Source: Capnocytophaga catalasegens
Lineage (GTDB): Bacteria > Bacteroidota > Bacteroidia > Flavobacteriales > Flavobacteriaceae
DNA: 49,801 bases
NCBI RefSeq assembly: GCF_026005215.1
Contig: NZ_BPMA01000018.1
Coordinates: 124,864-174,664 of the forward strand
Direction: 5' to 3'
Part shown: positions 1 to 8,668 of the stretch, in pieces
Numbering within the stretch: the stretch's first letter is position 1
Layout of the letters: each line of letters begins with the position of its first letter
Position numbers and translations under genes: made by a program
Notes under the pieces: model-generated
What the model was told of the DNA's origin: nothing
The model's database searches: none
The model's input: only the letters and a program-made list of their open reading frames with translations

Positions 1-134
1 TTAGACACTATAAGTTAGCCTTGTCAATTGTAATTTTATATGTTAGACACTATAAGTTAGCTTTGTCAATTGTAATTTTATATGTTAGACACTATAAGTT
101 AGCCTTGTCAATTGTAATTTTTGATATTAGACAC
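1..134. repeat. 42-bp tandem repeat array 1 (runs in from the left edge)
   Basis: The octamer TTAGACAC recurs at 1, 43, 85 and 127, exactly every 42 bp; the units at 1, 43 and 85 are almost identical along their whole length and the fourth stops after the octamer. The array enters the window from outside, so its size is unknown. It lies downstream of the GH110 gene on its 3' side. No coding capacity is evident. Its period matches the two other arrays near 25.3 and 37.0 kb, though the unit sequence is different. Confidence 0.9.
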
Positions 135-211
135 TTTTTTTTACAATTTGCAAATGTAAATTACTACTTTATATAGTATTAGATTATAATTTACAAATAA
201 AAATTATAAAG

Positions 212-267
212 TTATACCCTATAATATAGCTATTTATTTTTGTAAATTACTATATTATAGGGTATAA
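212..267 (-). terminator. long perfect hairpin after the GH110 gene
   Basis: Two perfectly complementary 18-base arms (212-229 and 250-267) flank a 20-base loop, 13 bases past the stop codon of the GH110-like gene. On the minus strand the stem is followed by an A/T-rich stretch with a short T run, so it probably ends that transcript. The stem is unusually long and A/T-rich for a terminator. Confidence 0.6.
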
Positions 268-279
268 GATGTGTTTTTA

Positions 280-2145
280 TTATTTTACAAAGATACTTTT
301 AGGGTCAGAATATTCTATTTTTATATCTTCTTTTGTAAGTTTTTTATCAAATTGGTTATCCAATATAGATACATTTTTAACGCGTTCAAAGAAAAAAGTC
401 GATGTATTCCAATGAAAAGGAGGATATTGGTTATTTTTAATTACTTTATTATTTTTAAAAATAAGACCATCAACCGATTTAGCATACAAAATAGGTGCAT
501 CAAATGTATGAAATGTATTCCCCTCTATTGTAATTCCAGAATGAAAATAATTACTTTGCGATGACAAATCTGGTATTTCAGGGTATATAGAGATAACTGC
601 ATTGGTAAATTGATAGTTAGCTGTAAGTGCATTTATAAATGTATTGTTTCGAATAAGTACCTTTTTGCAAGCTCCGGTCTCATACCAACCATTACAATCT
701 CCACAAAGTAAAATAGCCGTTCCGTGTGTGTGGTCAAATAAGTTATCTTCACAGACTACTTTTTTCGGCGTACTGAACAAAGCCCCTCTTGCTCTATTAT
801 TACGAATGATATTATTTTTGAACAAAACCTCGGGTGTCCAAGTCAAATTCTCAATTCCATATGATTCTGTTTCGTTTATTTCTTCAGGAATAGGTATTTC
901 AAATGCTATTTGATATATTTTTGCACCAAAATCTGTTGGTTTATCTACTGCCGAAATAGATTTTATAGTATAGGTTTTAGTACCTACAAGTTCCATTGTT
1001 TTTGATTTTACAAATTGAACACTATCTCCAACTTCTCCCCATAGAAAACCCCAAGCCTGTGGGTGCATATATTTTGCTTTCAGTGTATGATTATCAACTC
1101 TTTCTATTACTTTTAGATAAGTTCCATGTACATTTATTGCATCATCAGCCATACCTTCATAGAGTCCATTTTCTGATTTAATAATTCCTTTACAGGCTGA
1201 AAAGTGTGTTGCATCGGCTTGTGTGGTAAAAAATCGTGAATCTGTATCTTTCAAAGCTACCTGAAACTTATTCAAAGTAATATTTTCGGACATTTGAGCC
1301 AAAAGCCCCATTCCCCAAGCATAATGTATTTTTACATTATCTATATATGTATCTTTGCAATAATCAATTACAATCCCCGGAGTAGGACGATTGTATGTTC
1401 TAAGTGCGAACCGCTCTCCTACTTTTGTCCATTTATTCTGGCTCCATCCTTCAATTTTCAAAACATTGGGGCGTATTTCGGTTACTTTTTTTGTATTAAA
1501 ATCAACATCAGCCCGCTTATACGAAAGTCTTTTCGTATCATCAAAAGCCATTACCCATTGCGGAGAAAGCTTATAGTCAGCCCCTACTAATAGAAGTTTA
1601 TCATTTTCAATTGTATAATTCCCTTTAGGATATATTTCAGCAATACTTGTATCATTTTTCTTATGAACTTCTACAATAGTTAGTTGTCTTAAATGAGGTA
1701 ACTCAAAATCTATTGAAAAGTTTTTCAGTGTAATATTTTTGCAATTCTTAATCACAAAAGGAATTTGTGTTCCGTGAAAAATAAATATACTACCATTTCC
1801 ATCAATAGTACTATTTTCTAAATTTTCTAACAAGAAAGCTACCCGCTTTGGGTTATCTTGGTCGTGATTAGAGATATACAATTCCTTCTCCAAAGCCCTT
1901 TCTTGATAAAAATGATACGTACCTTTGGGAAAAGAAATCGTCTTATTTGACGAAAAACTATCAATTTTAACCACATCAAATACCGATTCTTCTCGCTGAT
2001 TGATTACCCAATTGTTCCATAAGTCAGTTTCTACTTTTTTTGTTTGCAGCGTATGCTCTGACCAAGTTCTCTTGGTTGTACAAGTAGCAAAACTACTGGC
2101 TATCATAAGCCCTACAATAGATTTTACATATACTATTTTTTTCAT
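280..2145 (-). CDS. GH110-family alpha-1,3-galactosidase-like protein
   Basis: A 621-residue exported protein resembling glycoside hydrolase family 110, whose known members (GalA/GalB of Bacteroides) remove terminal alpha-1,3-linked galactose, including that of blood-group B antigens. Visible support: right-handed beta-helix character (repeated short strands such as ITLKNFSIDF and VLIRNNTF), a conserved-looking core with QADATHFSACKG and MADDAINVHGTY, and a Cys-rich segment LLCGDCNGWYETGACK. The N-terminus is hydrophobic and ends SSFATC at residue 22, so it is secreted and possibly a lipoprotein, although Thr before the Cys is not the usual lipobox. It stands alone, with its own promoter and a hairpin after the stop; no SusC/SusD pair is next to it. 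The family call is confident, substrate specificity is inferred. It suggests use of host glycans. Confidence 0.8.
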   Translation of the reverse strand: MKKIVYVKSIVGLMIASSFATCTTKRTWSEHTLQTKKVETDLWNNWVINQREESVFDVVKIDSFSSNKTISFPKGTYHFYQERALEKELYISNHDQDNPKRVAFLLENLENSTIDGNGSIFIFHGTQIPFVIKNCKNITLKNFSIDFELPHLRQLTIVEVHKKNDTSIAEIYPKGNYTIENDKLLLVGADYKLSPQWVMAFDDTKRLSYKRADVDFNTKKVTEIRPNVLKIEGWSQNKWTKVGERFALRTYNRPTPGIVIDYCKDTYIDNVKIHYAWGMGLLAQMSENITLNKFQVALKDTDSRFFTTQADATHFSACKGIIKSENGLYEGMADDAINVHGTYLKVIERVDNHTLKAKYMHPQAWGFLWGEVGDSVQFVKSKTMELVGTKTYTIKSISAVDKPTDFGAKIYQIAFEIPIPEEINETESYGIENLTWTPEVLFKNNIIRNNRARGALFSTPKKVVCEDNLFDHTHGTAILLCGDCNGWYETGACKKVLIRNNTFINALTANYQFTNAVISIYPEIPDLSSQSNYFHSGITIEGNTFHTFDAPILYAKSVDGLIFKNNKVIKNNQYPPFHWNTSTFFFERVKNVSILDNQFDKKLTKEDIKIEYSDPKSIFVK

Positions 2146-2185
2146 ATTAAAATTATTTTTATATTATTTATACTACAATTTTTCA

Positions 2186-2219
2186 CAAATTTATTTAGCC
2201 TTTTTTCATTAAAAACAAA
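2186..2219 (-). promoter_or_regulatory. promoter for the GH110-like gene
   Basis: On the minus strand TAAATTTG (2193-2186) matches the Bacteroidota -7 element TAnnTTTG, with TTTG (2219-2216) 22 bases upstream as a -33 element. The start codon is about 40 bases downstream. Confidence 0.45.
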
Positions 2220-2392
2220 AGTTATCATTCCAAGCAAAATCAAGAAATAATACTTAAAAAAGGATTTGACTTCGCTCAACCTAATAGCAATCTTACTTGG
2301 TTTAGCATCTTGTCAAACAATAATTATACATATAGTAAAAGTTGAAACAAATTTTATATACAATAGCTACTATTTTTTATCAAAAAAATAAT

Positions 2393-2426
2393 AAGTAAAA
2401 AAAAATAAGGCACTACACCTTATTTT
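2393..2426 (-). terminator. intrinsic terminator
   Basis: Arms AAAATAAGG (2402-2410) and CCTTATTTT (2418-2426) with a 7-base loop; on the minus strand a long T run follows. It lies 65 bases after the stop of the gene ending at 2491. Confidence 0.65.
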
Positions 2427-2490
2427 ATTTATGAAGTTTATCGTATCATAAGTTCATTTTTATTTTTGTAAAAAACAATGATATATCAAT

Positions 2491-2865
2491 TTACATCAGG
2501 CTTTCAATTCCATCAAAATAACCTAATTGTTCAAAATAATTAACAATCGCTTCTTTCATCAGAATGGTCTGTTCTCCTGCTTTCAAAGGAGGCAGTTCTC
2601 TGACAAGTTTGTAATGAGGCCAGTTGTCTTGATCTACAAAATCAAACTGATAATACCCATAAGGCTCTAACAAACGGCAAATAGCGATATGCATCAGATT
2701 TAGTTTTTCATCTTTTTTGAAAGTTCGATGCAGTTGTCCTAACTCTTGAACTCCAATCAAGTAAATTACTCCGTCTAAGTTTAACGTTTCTCCATCGGCA
2801 AAATCATCAGAGAGTTGTTTCTCTAAGTATTCCCAACGCTTTTTTAATTGTGTATCTCGTGACAT
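2491..2865 (-). CDS. conserved hypothetical protein, 124 aa
   Basis: A soluble, acidic, mostly helical 124-residue protein without signal peptide or membrane segment. I do not recognise a named domain. It follows the DUF4294-like gene on the same strand with a 30-base gap and is followed by a terminator, so the two genes probably form a short operon. The sequence looks like a normal globular protein (mixed hydrophobic and charged residues, no low complexity). ATG start at 2865. Confidence 0.7.
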   Translation of the reverse strand: MSRDTQLKKRWEYLEKQLSDDFADGETLNLDGVIYLIGVQELGQLHRTFKKDEKLNLMHIAICRLLEPYGYYQFDFVDQDNWPHYKLVRELPPLKAGEQTILMKEAIVNYFEQLGYFDGIESLM

Positions 2866-2895
2866 ATTGAATATAAAAGTTCTATTTTTTGTAAT

Positions 2896-3555
2896 CTAAT
2901 TAGTTTTTTCAGGTATGGGAGCCTTCTCTTTAAGTTTTTCATAATCAATTTTAATAGCCGGAGGTTGGTATTCTAACTCCCCCGAGGCAAACGCTCGTTG
3001 TAATACATCTTCAATCCAGTAATCTTCTATAACGTTCAGTGGGTCATAGCTAGCTTTGAGAGACAAATCGTAGAACCAAGCCGTTTTATTATACCAAAAA
3101 GCACGCCAACCGCTTCGCAAATTCTTTACCAAATCGAAAGCTGTATCGCCCGTTTGCCGATAAATCAACTTAATAAGTATCTTCCCTTGCGAGCGAGATA
3201 ACTTTTTAAGTTCGTCAGTAAATCGTTTTTCTGTTTCTTCCTGAACTTTTTTAGTAAATTTCTTCTTTTTACGATTGTTAGGTATCGTGTCAAGTGTTTT
3301 CTGTATGCGTTGTAACTCCTCAGCAGCCAATTTCGCATACGGATATACCTTTCTGACTCTATTTCTCAGTATCAGATAGTTCTTACGAGCCTCTGCATTA
3401 CCAAAATAAGGCTCTCTACTATATACCCAAACCTCTTCTAACTGAATAATTTCTTCCAATTCATCTTGCTCAATCGTGTTCAACGTATCTAACGTTTGAG
3501 CAACACTTGGTAACATGCTTAAAAAACATAACAAAAATAGAACTCTGTACCACAT
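2896..3555 (-). CDS. DUF4294-like secreted protein
   Basis: A 219-residue protein with a signal peptide (MWYRVLFLLCFLSMLPSVAQ) followed by a basic, helical domain resembling DUF4294, a Bacteroidota family of unknown function. Conserved-looking parts are VRKVYPYAKLAAEEL, KLIYRQTG and GWRAFWYN. The open frame extends upstream to 3663, but the ATG at 3555 places the signal peptide at the N-terminus and lies just downstream of a TAnnTTTG element at 3583-3576, so I chose 3555. It probably acts in the periplasm or at the outer membrane. Function unknown. Confidence 0.75.
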   Translation of the reverse strand: MWYRVLFLLCFLSMLPSVAQTLDTLNTIEQDELEEIIQLEEVWVYSREPYFGNAEARKNYLILRNRVRKVYPYAKLAAEELQRIQKTLDTIPNNRKKKKFTKKVQEETEKRFTDELKKLSRSQGKILIKLIYRQTGDTAFDLVKNLRSGWRAFWYNKTAWFYDLSLKASYDPLNVIEDYWIEDVLQRAFASGELEYQPPAIKIDYEKLKEKAPIPEKTN

Positions 3556-3575
3556 CTGATTCTCATTTAATTCTA

Positions 3576-3583
3576 CAAATATA
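3576..3583 (-). promoter_or_regulatory. -7 element for the DUF4294-like gene
   Basis: Minus-strand TATATTTG, matching TAnnTTTG, 20 bases before the ATG at 3555. It falls inside the longer open frame and therefore argues for the shorter start. Confidence 0.4.
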
Positions 3584-3740
3584 ATATAAAAAACAAATAC
3601 AATGGGGATATTCTTTGACTTCTTTTTATTTACATCGTTTTTATTTCGTATTTTTCTTATCAAAATGAGAACTAAATCGACTTGCTACTCATCATACAAC
3701 TTGAACAATCCGAATGATAACAAATGAAAAGTTATCAAAA

Positions 3741-4781
3741 TTATTTGTCCAAAATTCCTAAAATATCTGCCAAATACGTCAGTAGAAACGAAAGAGCAAA
3801 ACCGATAACAGGCGCAATCATCCACATAGAGAAGAAATTACGAACTTGGGTTTTACGAAAAATATTTTTAGAACCCATTTTAGCTACCCCAATTCCCAGT
3901 ATAGCAGCCACATTGACCTGCACAAGCGATGTAGGTATCCCCTTTATAAGCGATGCCGAAAGTAACAAACTCCCCGATATAAAAGCAATTATCACCGCTT
4001 CAAATTTTCCAAAAAGAATAATTTCTTTACCTGTATTTTTAACAACTTTATATCCAAACAAAGAACTTCCTATCCCAAAACAAGGAGCTACAATCAGAGT
4101 TGATAATATCATAATAAGCCTAAAATCATTCTGATCTGTCAAGTTCATCTCGTTAATAGTCATCGAACTAATCGGTCCCGAAGCATTTGCTACATTATTA
4201 GCTCCAATGGCAAAAGAAACATATACAGACATTAAGATAAGAAGTATATTCCAAATAGGCTTCAAGTTTTCATTTTGAGCCCTTTGCATTGTAAAACCCT
4301 TTCGCCGCATAGGCTGATAGATATATTTACCACAGAAATAACTTGCAAAAAAAGCAATTATCGGCAGAACAAACCACATCGGTATAATTTCAAAAAACAA
4401 CTTATTACTATCCAGCTTATTCAAATACATCGCTGGAGCAGCAAGTGCCAATACAGCTACTTGACTAGTTGATTGAGGTATTCCTGCTATATTGGCTATC
4501 AGAAGCGTAAAAGCAACCGTAAAAAGCATAATAGAAATCGTGGTAAAGTTCATATATTCTGCTTCCAGAATTCCTTTTCCCATCGTACTTGCCGTCTCTT
4601 TTCCTGCTAATATAGCTCCAACAAATACAGCCATTCCAAATATTCCTGGAATCAAACCTTTCCTAATTACATTTGCACCATAACTTGCTGAAAAAGCAGG
4701 AGCTGTACCACTTCCGCCCATCGTAATAGCCAAAGCCATTGCCAAAAGATAAGGTATTAGTAATTGATTTAAAAGTTCCAT
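3741..4781 (-). CDS. inorganic phosphate transporter, PiT family
   Basis: A 346-residue polytopic membrane protein of the PiT/Pho4 family, which takes up phosphate (some members sulfate) by cation symport across the inner membrane. The two family signatures are present as an inverted pair: GTAPAFSASYGANV near residue 25 and FAIGANNVANASGP near residue 190, each opening one half of the internally duplicated protein. About ten hydrophobic segments are visible. It is shorter than PiT proteins with a large cytoplasmic loop, having only a short basic linker (RRKGFTMQRAQNEN). The upstream porin gene is on the same strand and likely serves the same substrate, but a hairpin and a -7 element lie between them, so this gene can be transcribed alone. 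Confidence 0.88.
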   Translation of the reverse strand: MELLNQLLIPYLLAMALAITMGGSGTAPAFSASYGANVIRKGLIPGIFGMAVFVGAILAGKETASTMGKGILEAEYMNFTTISIMLFTVAFTLLIANIAGIPQSTSQVAVLALAAPAMYLNKLDSNKLFFEIIPMWFVLPIIAFFASYFCGKYIYQPMRRKGFTMQRAQNENLKPIWNILLILMSVYVSFAIGANNVANASGPISSMTINEMNLTDQNDFRLIMILSTLIVAPCFGIGSSLFGYKVVKNTGKEIILFGKFEAVIIAFISGSLLLSASLIKGIPTSLVQVNVAAILGIGVAKMGSKNIFRKTQVRNFFSMWMIAPVIGFALSFLLTYLADILGILDK

Positions 4782-4813
4782 TTTTATTCAATTTGTATGT
4801 ATATTAAAGCGTG

Positions 4814-4840
4814 CAAATATAGTCATTTTTTACCATACAA
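4814..4840 (-). promoter_or_regulatory. promoter for the PiT gene
   Basis: Minus-strand TATATTTG at 4821-4814, with TTG (4840-4838) 16 bases upstream, about 33 bases before the ATG. Confidence 0.4.
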
Positions 4841-4877
4841 CCTATATTATAATCATTCTTTCCTATTATAAAAATCA

Positions 4878-4913
4878 AAAAAAGTAGAACTATTATTATA
4901 AATTCTACTTTTT
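4878..4913 (-). terminator. intrinsic terminator after the porin gene
   Basis: Arms AAAAGTAGAA and TTCTACTTTT flank a 13-base loop; T runs lie on both sides. It lies 24 bases past the porin stop codon. Confidence 0.6.
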
Positions 4914-4936
4914 AATTATTTTTAATACTTATATTT

Positions 4937-6037
4937 TTAAAATGCTTTGATACGATACATCATTCCTATACTAAAACGATTTGAATATGTATCAACTCCT
5001 GATGACTCAAAATCGTATTTTTTACCAACATATGCAGCAAAAAAACGCAAATCTTGGTCTGAAAAAGGCATATATTCAATACCCGTATAATATCCATAAG
5101 ATTTTTTCGCACTTTTACCATCTACACTTGCCGTTTCGAATATTCCCTGCATAAAAACATTCCATTTTTCAGAAAATTGATATTCAGGTTTTAGGATAAA
5201 TGTATGATAGCTTACATCTTCAAATGTAGTTCCATTTCCTGACAAGTATAATCTATCCAAATCCTGATGAGCAAACATATAATCTAAGAATACTTGAAAT
5301 TTGTCAAGGTTTAATTTATTACCCAATGTAACCATTTTAGAATACTTATTTTTAGCTTCAGTTTCTAATCCTACAGCCCAACGTGTTTGAAATTTTTTGT
5401 CAAAGAAATTACCATTCCAATTGAAGATATAAGTCAAAGGCGAATTACTTGGATTAACTCCTGCGGGACGTGGGCGACCTGTATTAGTGTTATAAATAGC
5501 TTCCAATTTATCATTCCTTGAATTGGTAATTTGAAGATTCAATTCGTGATTTTCATTGGGTGCATAAGTAAGCATACCTCCAAGCATAAAGTTATCCATA
5601 TATTCGATAAATTCTGAATATTCATAAATATTCACCGGATTGAGATCAAACTCGAATCCTCCCCACGTTTGACACATTTTCCCTGCAGTAATTGTCCATT
5701 TTTCATCAAGGCGAAATCCTGCATACATCATATCGGTAGCTTTTGCCAGATTGTCAAGACTTGTTCCTTGATTGCTTTTATTCAACCGATGTCGTAACCG
5801 ATAGAATATTCGTTCGTTAATATCACCTCGAAATTCTAAACGTAGTTGTCGTGTCTTGAAACCTAATTGTGTGTCTTTTTCTTTTTCAGTCAAAGCATCT
5901 AAACTTGATTGAAAATTCAGATAAACATTGAATTTGTCTGATTTTTCTTTCAGTTCTGTAACTTGTTCTTCTAACTCTTGTTGAGCCATTGCAAAACCTG
6001 TTATAAACAGAGTAATTGCTGTTAAATATAATTTCAT
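4937..6037 (-). CDS. phosphate-selective porin O/P-like outer-membrane protein
   Basis: A 366-residue outer-membrane beta-barrel resembling the porin O/P family (OprO/OprP), which passes anions such as phosphate. A signal peptide (MKLYLTAITLFITGFAMAQ) is followed by a short coiled-coil-like stretch (QQELEEQVTELKEKSDKF), alternating beta strands, and a C-terminal aromatic ending (MMYRIKAF) as expected for Bam substrates. The open frame reaches 6067, but the ATG at 6037 gives the signal peptide and sits below the -7 element at 6097-6090. Upstream of the PiT gene on the same strand, it probably supplies phosphate to the periplasm for that transporter (inference from context). Confidence 0.8.
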   Translation of the reverse strand: MKLYLTAITLFITGFAMAQQELEEQVTELKEKSDKFNVYLNFQSSLDALTEKEKDTQLGFKTRQLRLEFRGDINERIFYRLRHRLNKSNQGTSLDNLAKATDMMYAGFRLDEKWTITAGKMCQTWGGFEFDLNPVNIYEYSEFIEYMDNFMLGGMLTYAPNENHELNLQITNSRNDKLEAIYNTNTGRPRPAGVNPSNSPLTYIFNWNGNFFDKKFQTRWAVGLETEAKNKYSKMVTLGNKLNLDKFQVFLDYMFAHQDLDRLYLSGNGTTFEDVSYHTFILKPEYQFSEKWNVFMQGIFETASVDGKSAKKSYGYYTGIEYMPFSDQDLRFFAAYVGKKYDFESSGVDTYSNRFSIGMMYRIKAF

Positions 6038-6089
6038 AATGTTAGTATTTTTTGTGGGAAACTCCACTGGTTAATTCGATGTAAATTTA

Positions 6090-6097
6090 CAAAACTA
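6090..6097 (-). promoter_or_regulatory. -7 element for the porin gene
   Basis: Minus-strand TAGTTTTG matches TAnnTTTG, about 52 bases before the ATG at 6037. No clear -33 element at the usual distance. Confidence 0.3.
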
Positions 6098-6129
6098 TTT
6101 TGAATTATCCAAGTAAAAAACTATTTATT

Positions 6130-6170
6130 ATAAAAAAATCTCCCTTGCCATTCTTAAACAAAGGAGATTT
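6130..6170 (-). terminator. intrinsic terminator after the YD-like gene
   Basis: Arms 6136-6147 and 6159-6170 pair over 12 bases with one mismatch; on the minus strand seven T follow. It lies 27 bases after the stop codon at 6197. Confidence 0.65.
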
Positions 6171-6196
6171 GAAATATTGAAGTTATAAGTTAGATG

Positions 6197-7675
6197 TTAC
6201 TGATAATATTCAATTGTTCGCTCTATAATAAAGTAACTTTTATCACTAGTATATTCTATTTTTTGAATCCAATTACCCTTGGTATCAAAAGTATATTTCC
6301 AATGATTTTTTACGTTGAGTGTTCCGTCAGGATTATACGAATCTAACTCCATAACATTACCTCTTCGGTCATATTTGAGTATATAAAAATACAATAAATT
6401 ATTTTTGCTATCAAAAAAATGTTGTTCTATTTCATTATTCTTAGCATCATATTTAGAACGTTGTATTTTTATTATTTCACCTTGCGGATCGTAATGCGTT
6501 TTTTCTGCAATATTTCCTTTTTCATCATACATATACACATATTTGGCAAGTACATTATTTTTACTATCATAATTTATGTAACCTATCTCTTTATTGTTAG
6601 AGTCGTATATATAACCTTTTTTTGCTGTTTGTTCGGAACGTCCATTGTATTCTATGTTTTCAAATATGTTTCCTTTTTCATCATAAAAATACAAATTCGT
6701 CTTCCAAAGAGTTCCTTGCGAATTGAATGTATTGATTTGTAAAAGTCGCTGTGGTATACGAACCATTGGTTTTGTTTCCTCTTCTTCCAAATCGTTTTTT
6801 TCAGTAATCGATGAAGTTTCAGTAGGCAAATTTTCTGATTTTTTTGAAAAATCATATAAATTTTCTTCTATTTTATTTCCTTTATTGTCATATACATAAT
6901 GTCGTTGACTCCAATTCTCTTGTGTAGCTTCATTTATGGAATGTGATTTATTCGGATTTCTAATATTGTTACTTTCTGCCGAAAATCCTTTAGCAAAAAA
7001 TTCTCCTTTCTGTGATAAATAACCTTTTTCATTGTACAAAAAAGTAGCTTGATAAAGTAATTCTCCATTAGCATTAAATAGATTTTCTTCTGTTAGTTTA
7101 TTGTTATTATTATACTTTGCAATATATTTATTAAGTAATTTATCGCTATTTTGAAAATTATTTTGTTCTATCACATTTCCTTGTTTATCATATTTATAAA
7201 TTATCTTTTCTAAAACAACATCTTGTGAATTATACGTAATTTCTTCTGAAAGAGTTCCTCTTCTATCATATTTATATGTTATTTTCTGACGCAAATTCCC
7301 TAATGATTTGTGAGTGTTTTCTTCAAGTTTTACTTCTTTTTTAGGTTCTATTTTTTTTATAGGAGGTTTGGGTTCATTTTTATCTTTCTCATAATTGTAA
7401 GAGGCTTTCCACCATAGTTTTCCATCAGGATAATACTCATTATGTTGTATAATATTTCCTTTTTCATTGAATACTATTAGGTGATTATCAGCATTTTTAT
7501 AAACAGTTCCTTTATCTACCACTCCGCCTCCTTTATCTACTGTTGTATATGTAGTAAGCCGTACAGATTTTACCTTTCCATGTAATTCACTATCTTTTAA
7601 ATTTTTATGTATTATTTCTTGTGCACTGACAGATAGTGTTCCTACAAACAATCCTATTATTAAAAAATTTTTCAT
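6197..7675 (-). CDS. secreted YD-repeat-like protein
   Basis: A 492-residue exported protein (signal peptide MKNFLIIGLFVGTLSVSAQ) built of repeats of about 22-25 residues of the type YKYDRRGTLSEEITYNSQ, that is Y-x-YD-x-x-G-N-x-x-E followed by a beta strand. The pattern resembles YD/RHS repeats and MORN-like antigens that make elongated beta structures. A less ordered, charged region lies around residues 105-125 (KPPIKKIEPKKEVKLEE) and another around 280-300. It is a paralogue of the protein at 37606-38517, sharing the start pattern (L-x-G-x-V-x-S-V-R) and the end pattern (YD-x-x-GNW-x-x-KI-x-Y). No RHS core-toxin boundary is present. Probably periplasmic or surface-located; function unknown. 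Confidence 0.75.
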   Translation of the reverse strand: MKNFLIIGLFVGTLSVSAQEIIHKNLKDSELHGKVKSVRLTTYTTVDKGGGVVDKGTVYKNADNHLIVFNEKGNIIQHNEYYPDGKLWWKASYNYEKDKNEPKPPIKKIEPKKEVKLEENTHKSLGNLRQKITYKYDRRGTLSEEITYNSQDVVLEKIIYKYDKQGNVIEQNNFQNSDKLLNKYIAKYNNNNKLTEENLFNANGELLYQATFLYNEKGYLSQKGEFFAKGFSAESNNIRNPNKSHSINEATQENWSQRHYVYDNKGNKIEENLYDFSKKSENLPTETSSITEKNDLEEEETKPMVRIPQRLLQINTFNSQGTLWKTNLYFYDEKGNIFENIEYNGRSEQTAKKGYIYDSNNKEIGYINYDSKNNVLAKYVYMYDEKGNIAEKTHYDPQGEIIKIQRSKYDAKNNEIEQHFFDSKNNLLYFYILKYDRRGNVMELDSYNPDGTLNVKNHWKYTFDTKGNWIQKIEYTSDKSYFIIERTIEYYQ

Positions 7676-7990
7676 ATGTATAAAAGTTTAGTTTTTATTT
7701 TTTTGCTTTAATTAAATAATTTTGGCACAAAAATAAATAAAAAAATCTATATAACAAATAAAAATTACATTTTTTTAATATTTTTTTTCACAAAATAACT
7801 AATAAAAAGATTTTTTTTATAAAAAAATCCCTTTGTCAAATGACAAAGGGATAATAGTTTTATCTTGGGGTTGATAGTGCTATACTTTGTTAGGTAAACA
7901 AATTTTGATTTAAAATATTCTTTTTTGCAAAGATATGTCAATAGTTTATTTATTAAATGCCCTAATTTGTGCAAATCATATAATTTATTT
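7676..7990. other. intergenic region, promoter and terminator
   Basis: 315 bases. It holds a minus-strand TATTTTTG (7735-7728) as likely -7 element for the YD-like gene, and the terminator at 7820-7852 serving the regulator pseudogene. Open frames here are low-complexity and I do not call them. Confidence 0.5.
7820..7852 (-). terminator. intrinsic terminator
   Basis: A perfect 12-base stem, arms ATCCCTTTGTCA (7827-7838) and TGACAAAGGGAT (7841-7852), followed on the minus strand by seven T. The only gene that could feed it is the Crp/Fnr-like one, about 140 bases upstream. Confidence 0.75.
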
Positions 7991-8565
7991 TCATATACAT
8001 TTGAGTGCTTCAGTAAAGGTATTGCGATGCATTCCTAAAAAAGATGCTATATAAGTATAAGGCACGCGTGCTAATACCTCAGGCATATATTCTTGGATAA
8101 ACAAAACCCGTTTTCTATCGCTTTGGTTGTTGTCTGAAACATTTTGACTAAACGTTGGGACATCATAAAATGACGCTTTATATCTATCTCTTGCAGGCGA
8201 TGTAAATTAGGATACTTTTTTTGAAGATTTTCCATCGTAAAGCGATCAAAAACTAACAATATTGAATCTTCAATAGCTTCAATGGTTATCAGTGCTTTAG
8301 TGTCATTTATAAATCCTTGATAATCAGCAACCAAATACATTTCAGGAAGAATAAAGAATTCTTCTACATTCTTATTACCACTTATATCCAGATGCCAGCC
8401 ATACAACAGACCTTCTTTGAGCATTCCTATTTTGTCAACCTTTTGACCTTTTTCTATAAATTTTTCACCTTTTTTCAAATATGTAATCTGTCCTTGGCTA
8501 AACATTTCAGATATTTGCTCATCTGTAAAAGCTATTGATTTTAAATTTTCTACTAATAATTTCAT
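7991..8565 (-). pseudogene. Crp/Fnr-family regulator, frameshifted before the HTH
   Basis: The first part (ATG at 8565) encodes a cyclic-nucleotide-binding-like domain typical of Bacteroidota Crp/Fnr regulators: GEKFIEKGQKVDKIGMLKEG, NVEEFFILPE, LQKKYPNL and RLVKMFQTTT. The frame then runs to a stop at 8071 in sequence that does not fit the family. One frame over, the missing half is intact: LFIQEYMPEVLARVPYTYIA and SFLGMHRNTFTEALK, the classical helix-turn-helix, ending at a TGA at 7991. Joining the frames gives about 191 residues, normal for the family. The shift falls near 8110-8140. Either a real mutation leaving a ligand-binding domain without DNA-binding part, or a sequencing error; the frame is closed in both genes if translated separately. 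A TTG at 8577 is an alternative start. The HTH half ends a few residues earlier than usual. Confidence 0.8.
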
Positions 8566-8589
8566 ATTTTTTATCAAGTATTAGTTATT

Positions 8590-8642
8590 TTTTTAAGAAA
8601 AAACACGCAGTTCTAATAATTTTTTAAAATTAAAACTGCGTG
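8590..8642 (-). terminator. intrinsic terminator after the asparaginase gene
   Basis: Arms CACGCAGTT (8604-8612) and AACTGCGTG (8634-8642) with a 21-base loop, followed on the minus strand by TTTTTTCTTAAAAAAA. It starts 26 bases after the stop codon. Confidence 0.7.
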
Positions 8643-8668
8643 TCTGCAAATAAAACCAACCGAAAAAA

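Larger units (their letters stand above)
2146..2490. other. intergenic region with promoter, repeat remnant and terminator
   Basis: 345 bases without a gene. It contains the GH110 promoter (2186-2219), a short piece at about 2262-2290 (TTGACTTCGCTCAACCT) that resembles the dispersed element near 20960, and the terminator at 2393-2426. Otherwise it is plain A/T-rich sequence. Confidence 0.6.

Noticed and set aside
7765-7974. 69-codon minus-strand frame
   Set aside because: It spans the terminator hairpin and T runs after the Crp/Fnr-like gene; low-complexity Lys/Phe/Leu sequence.
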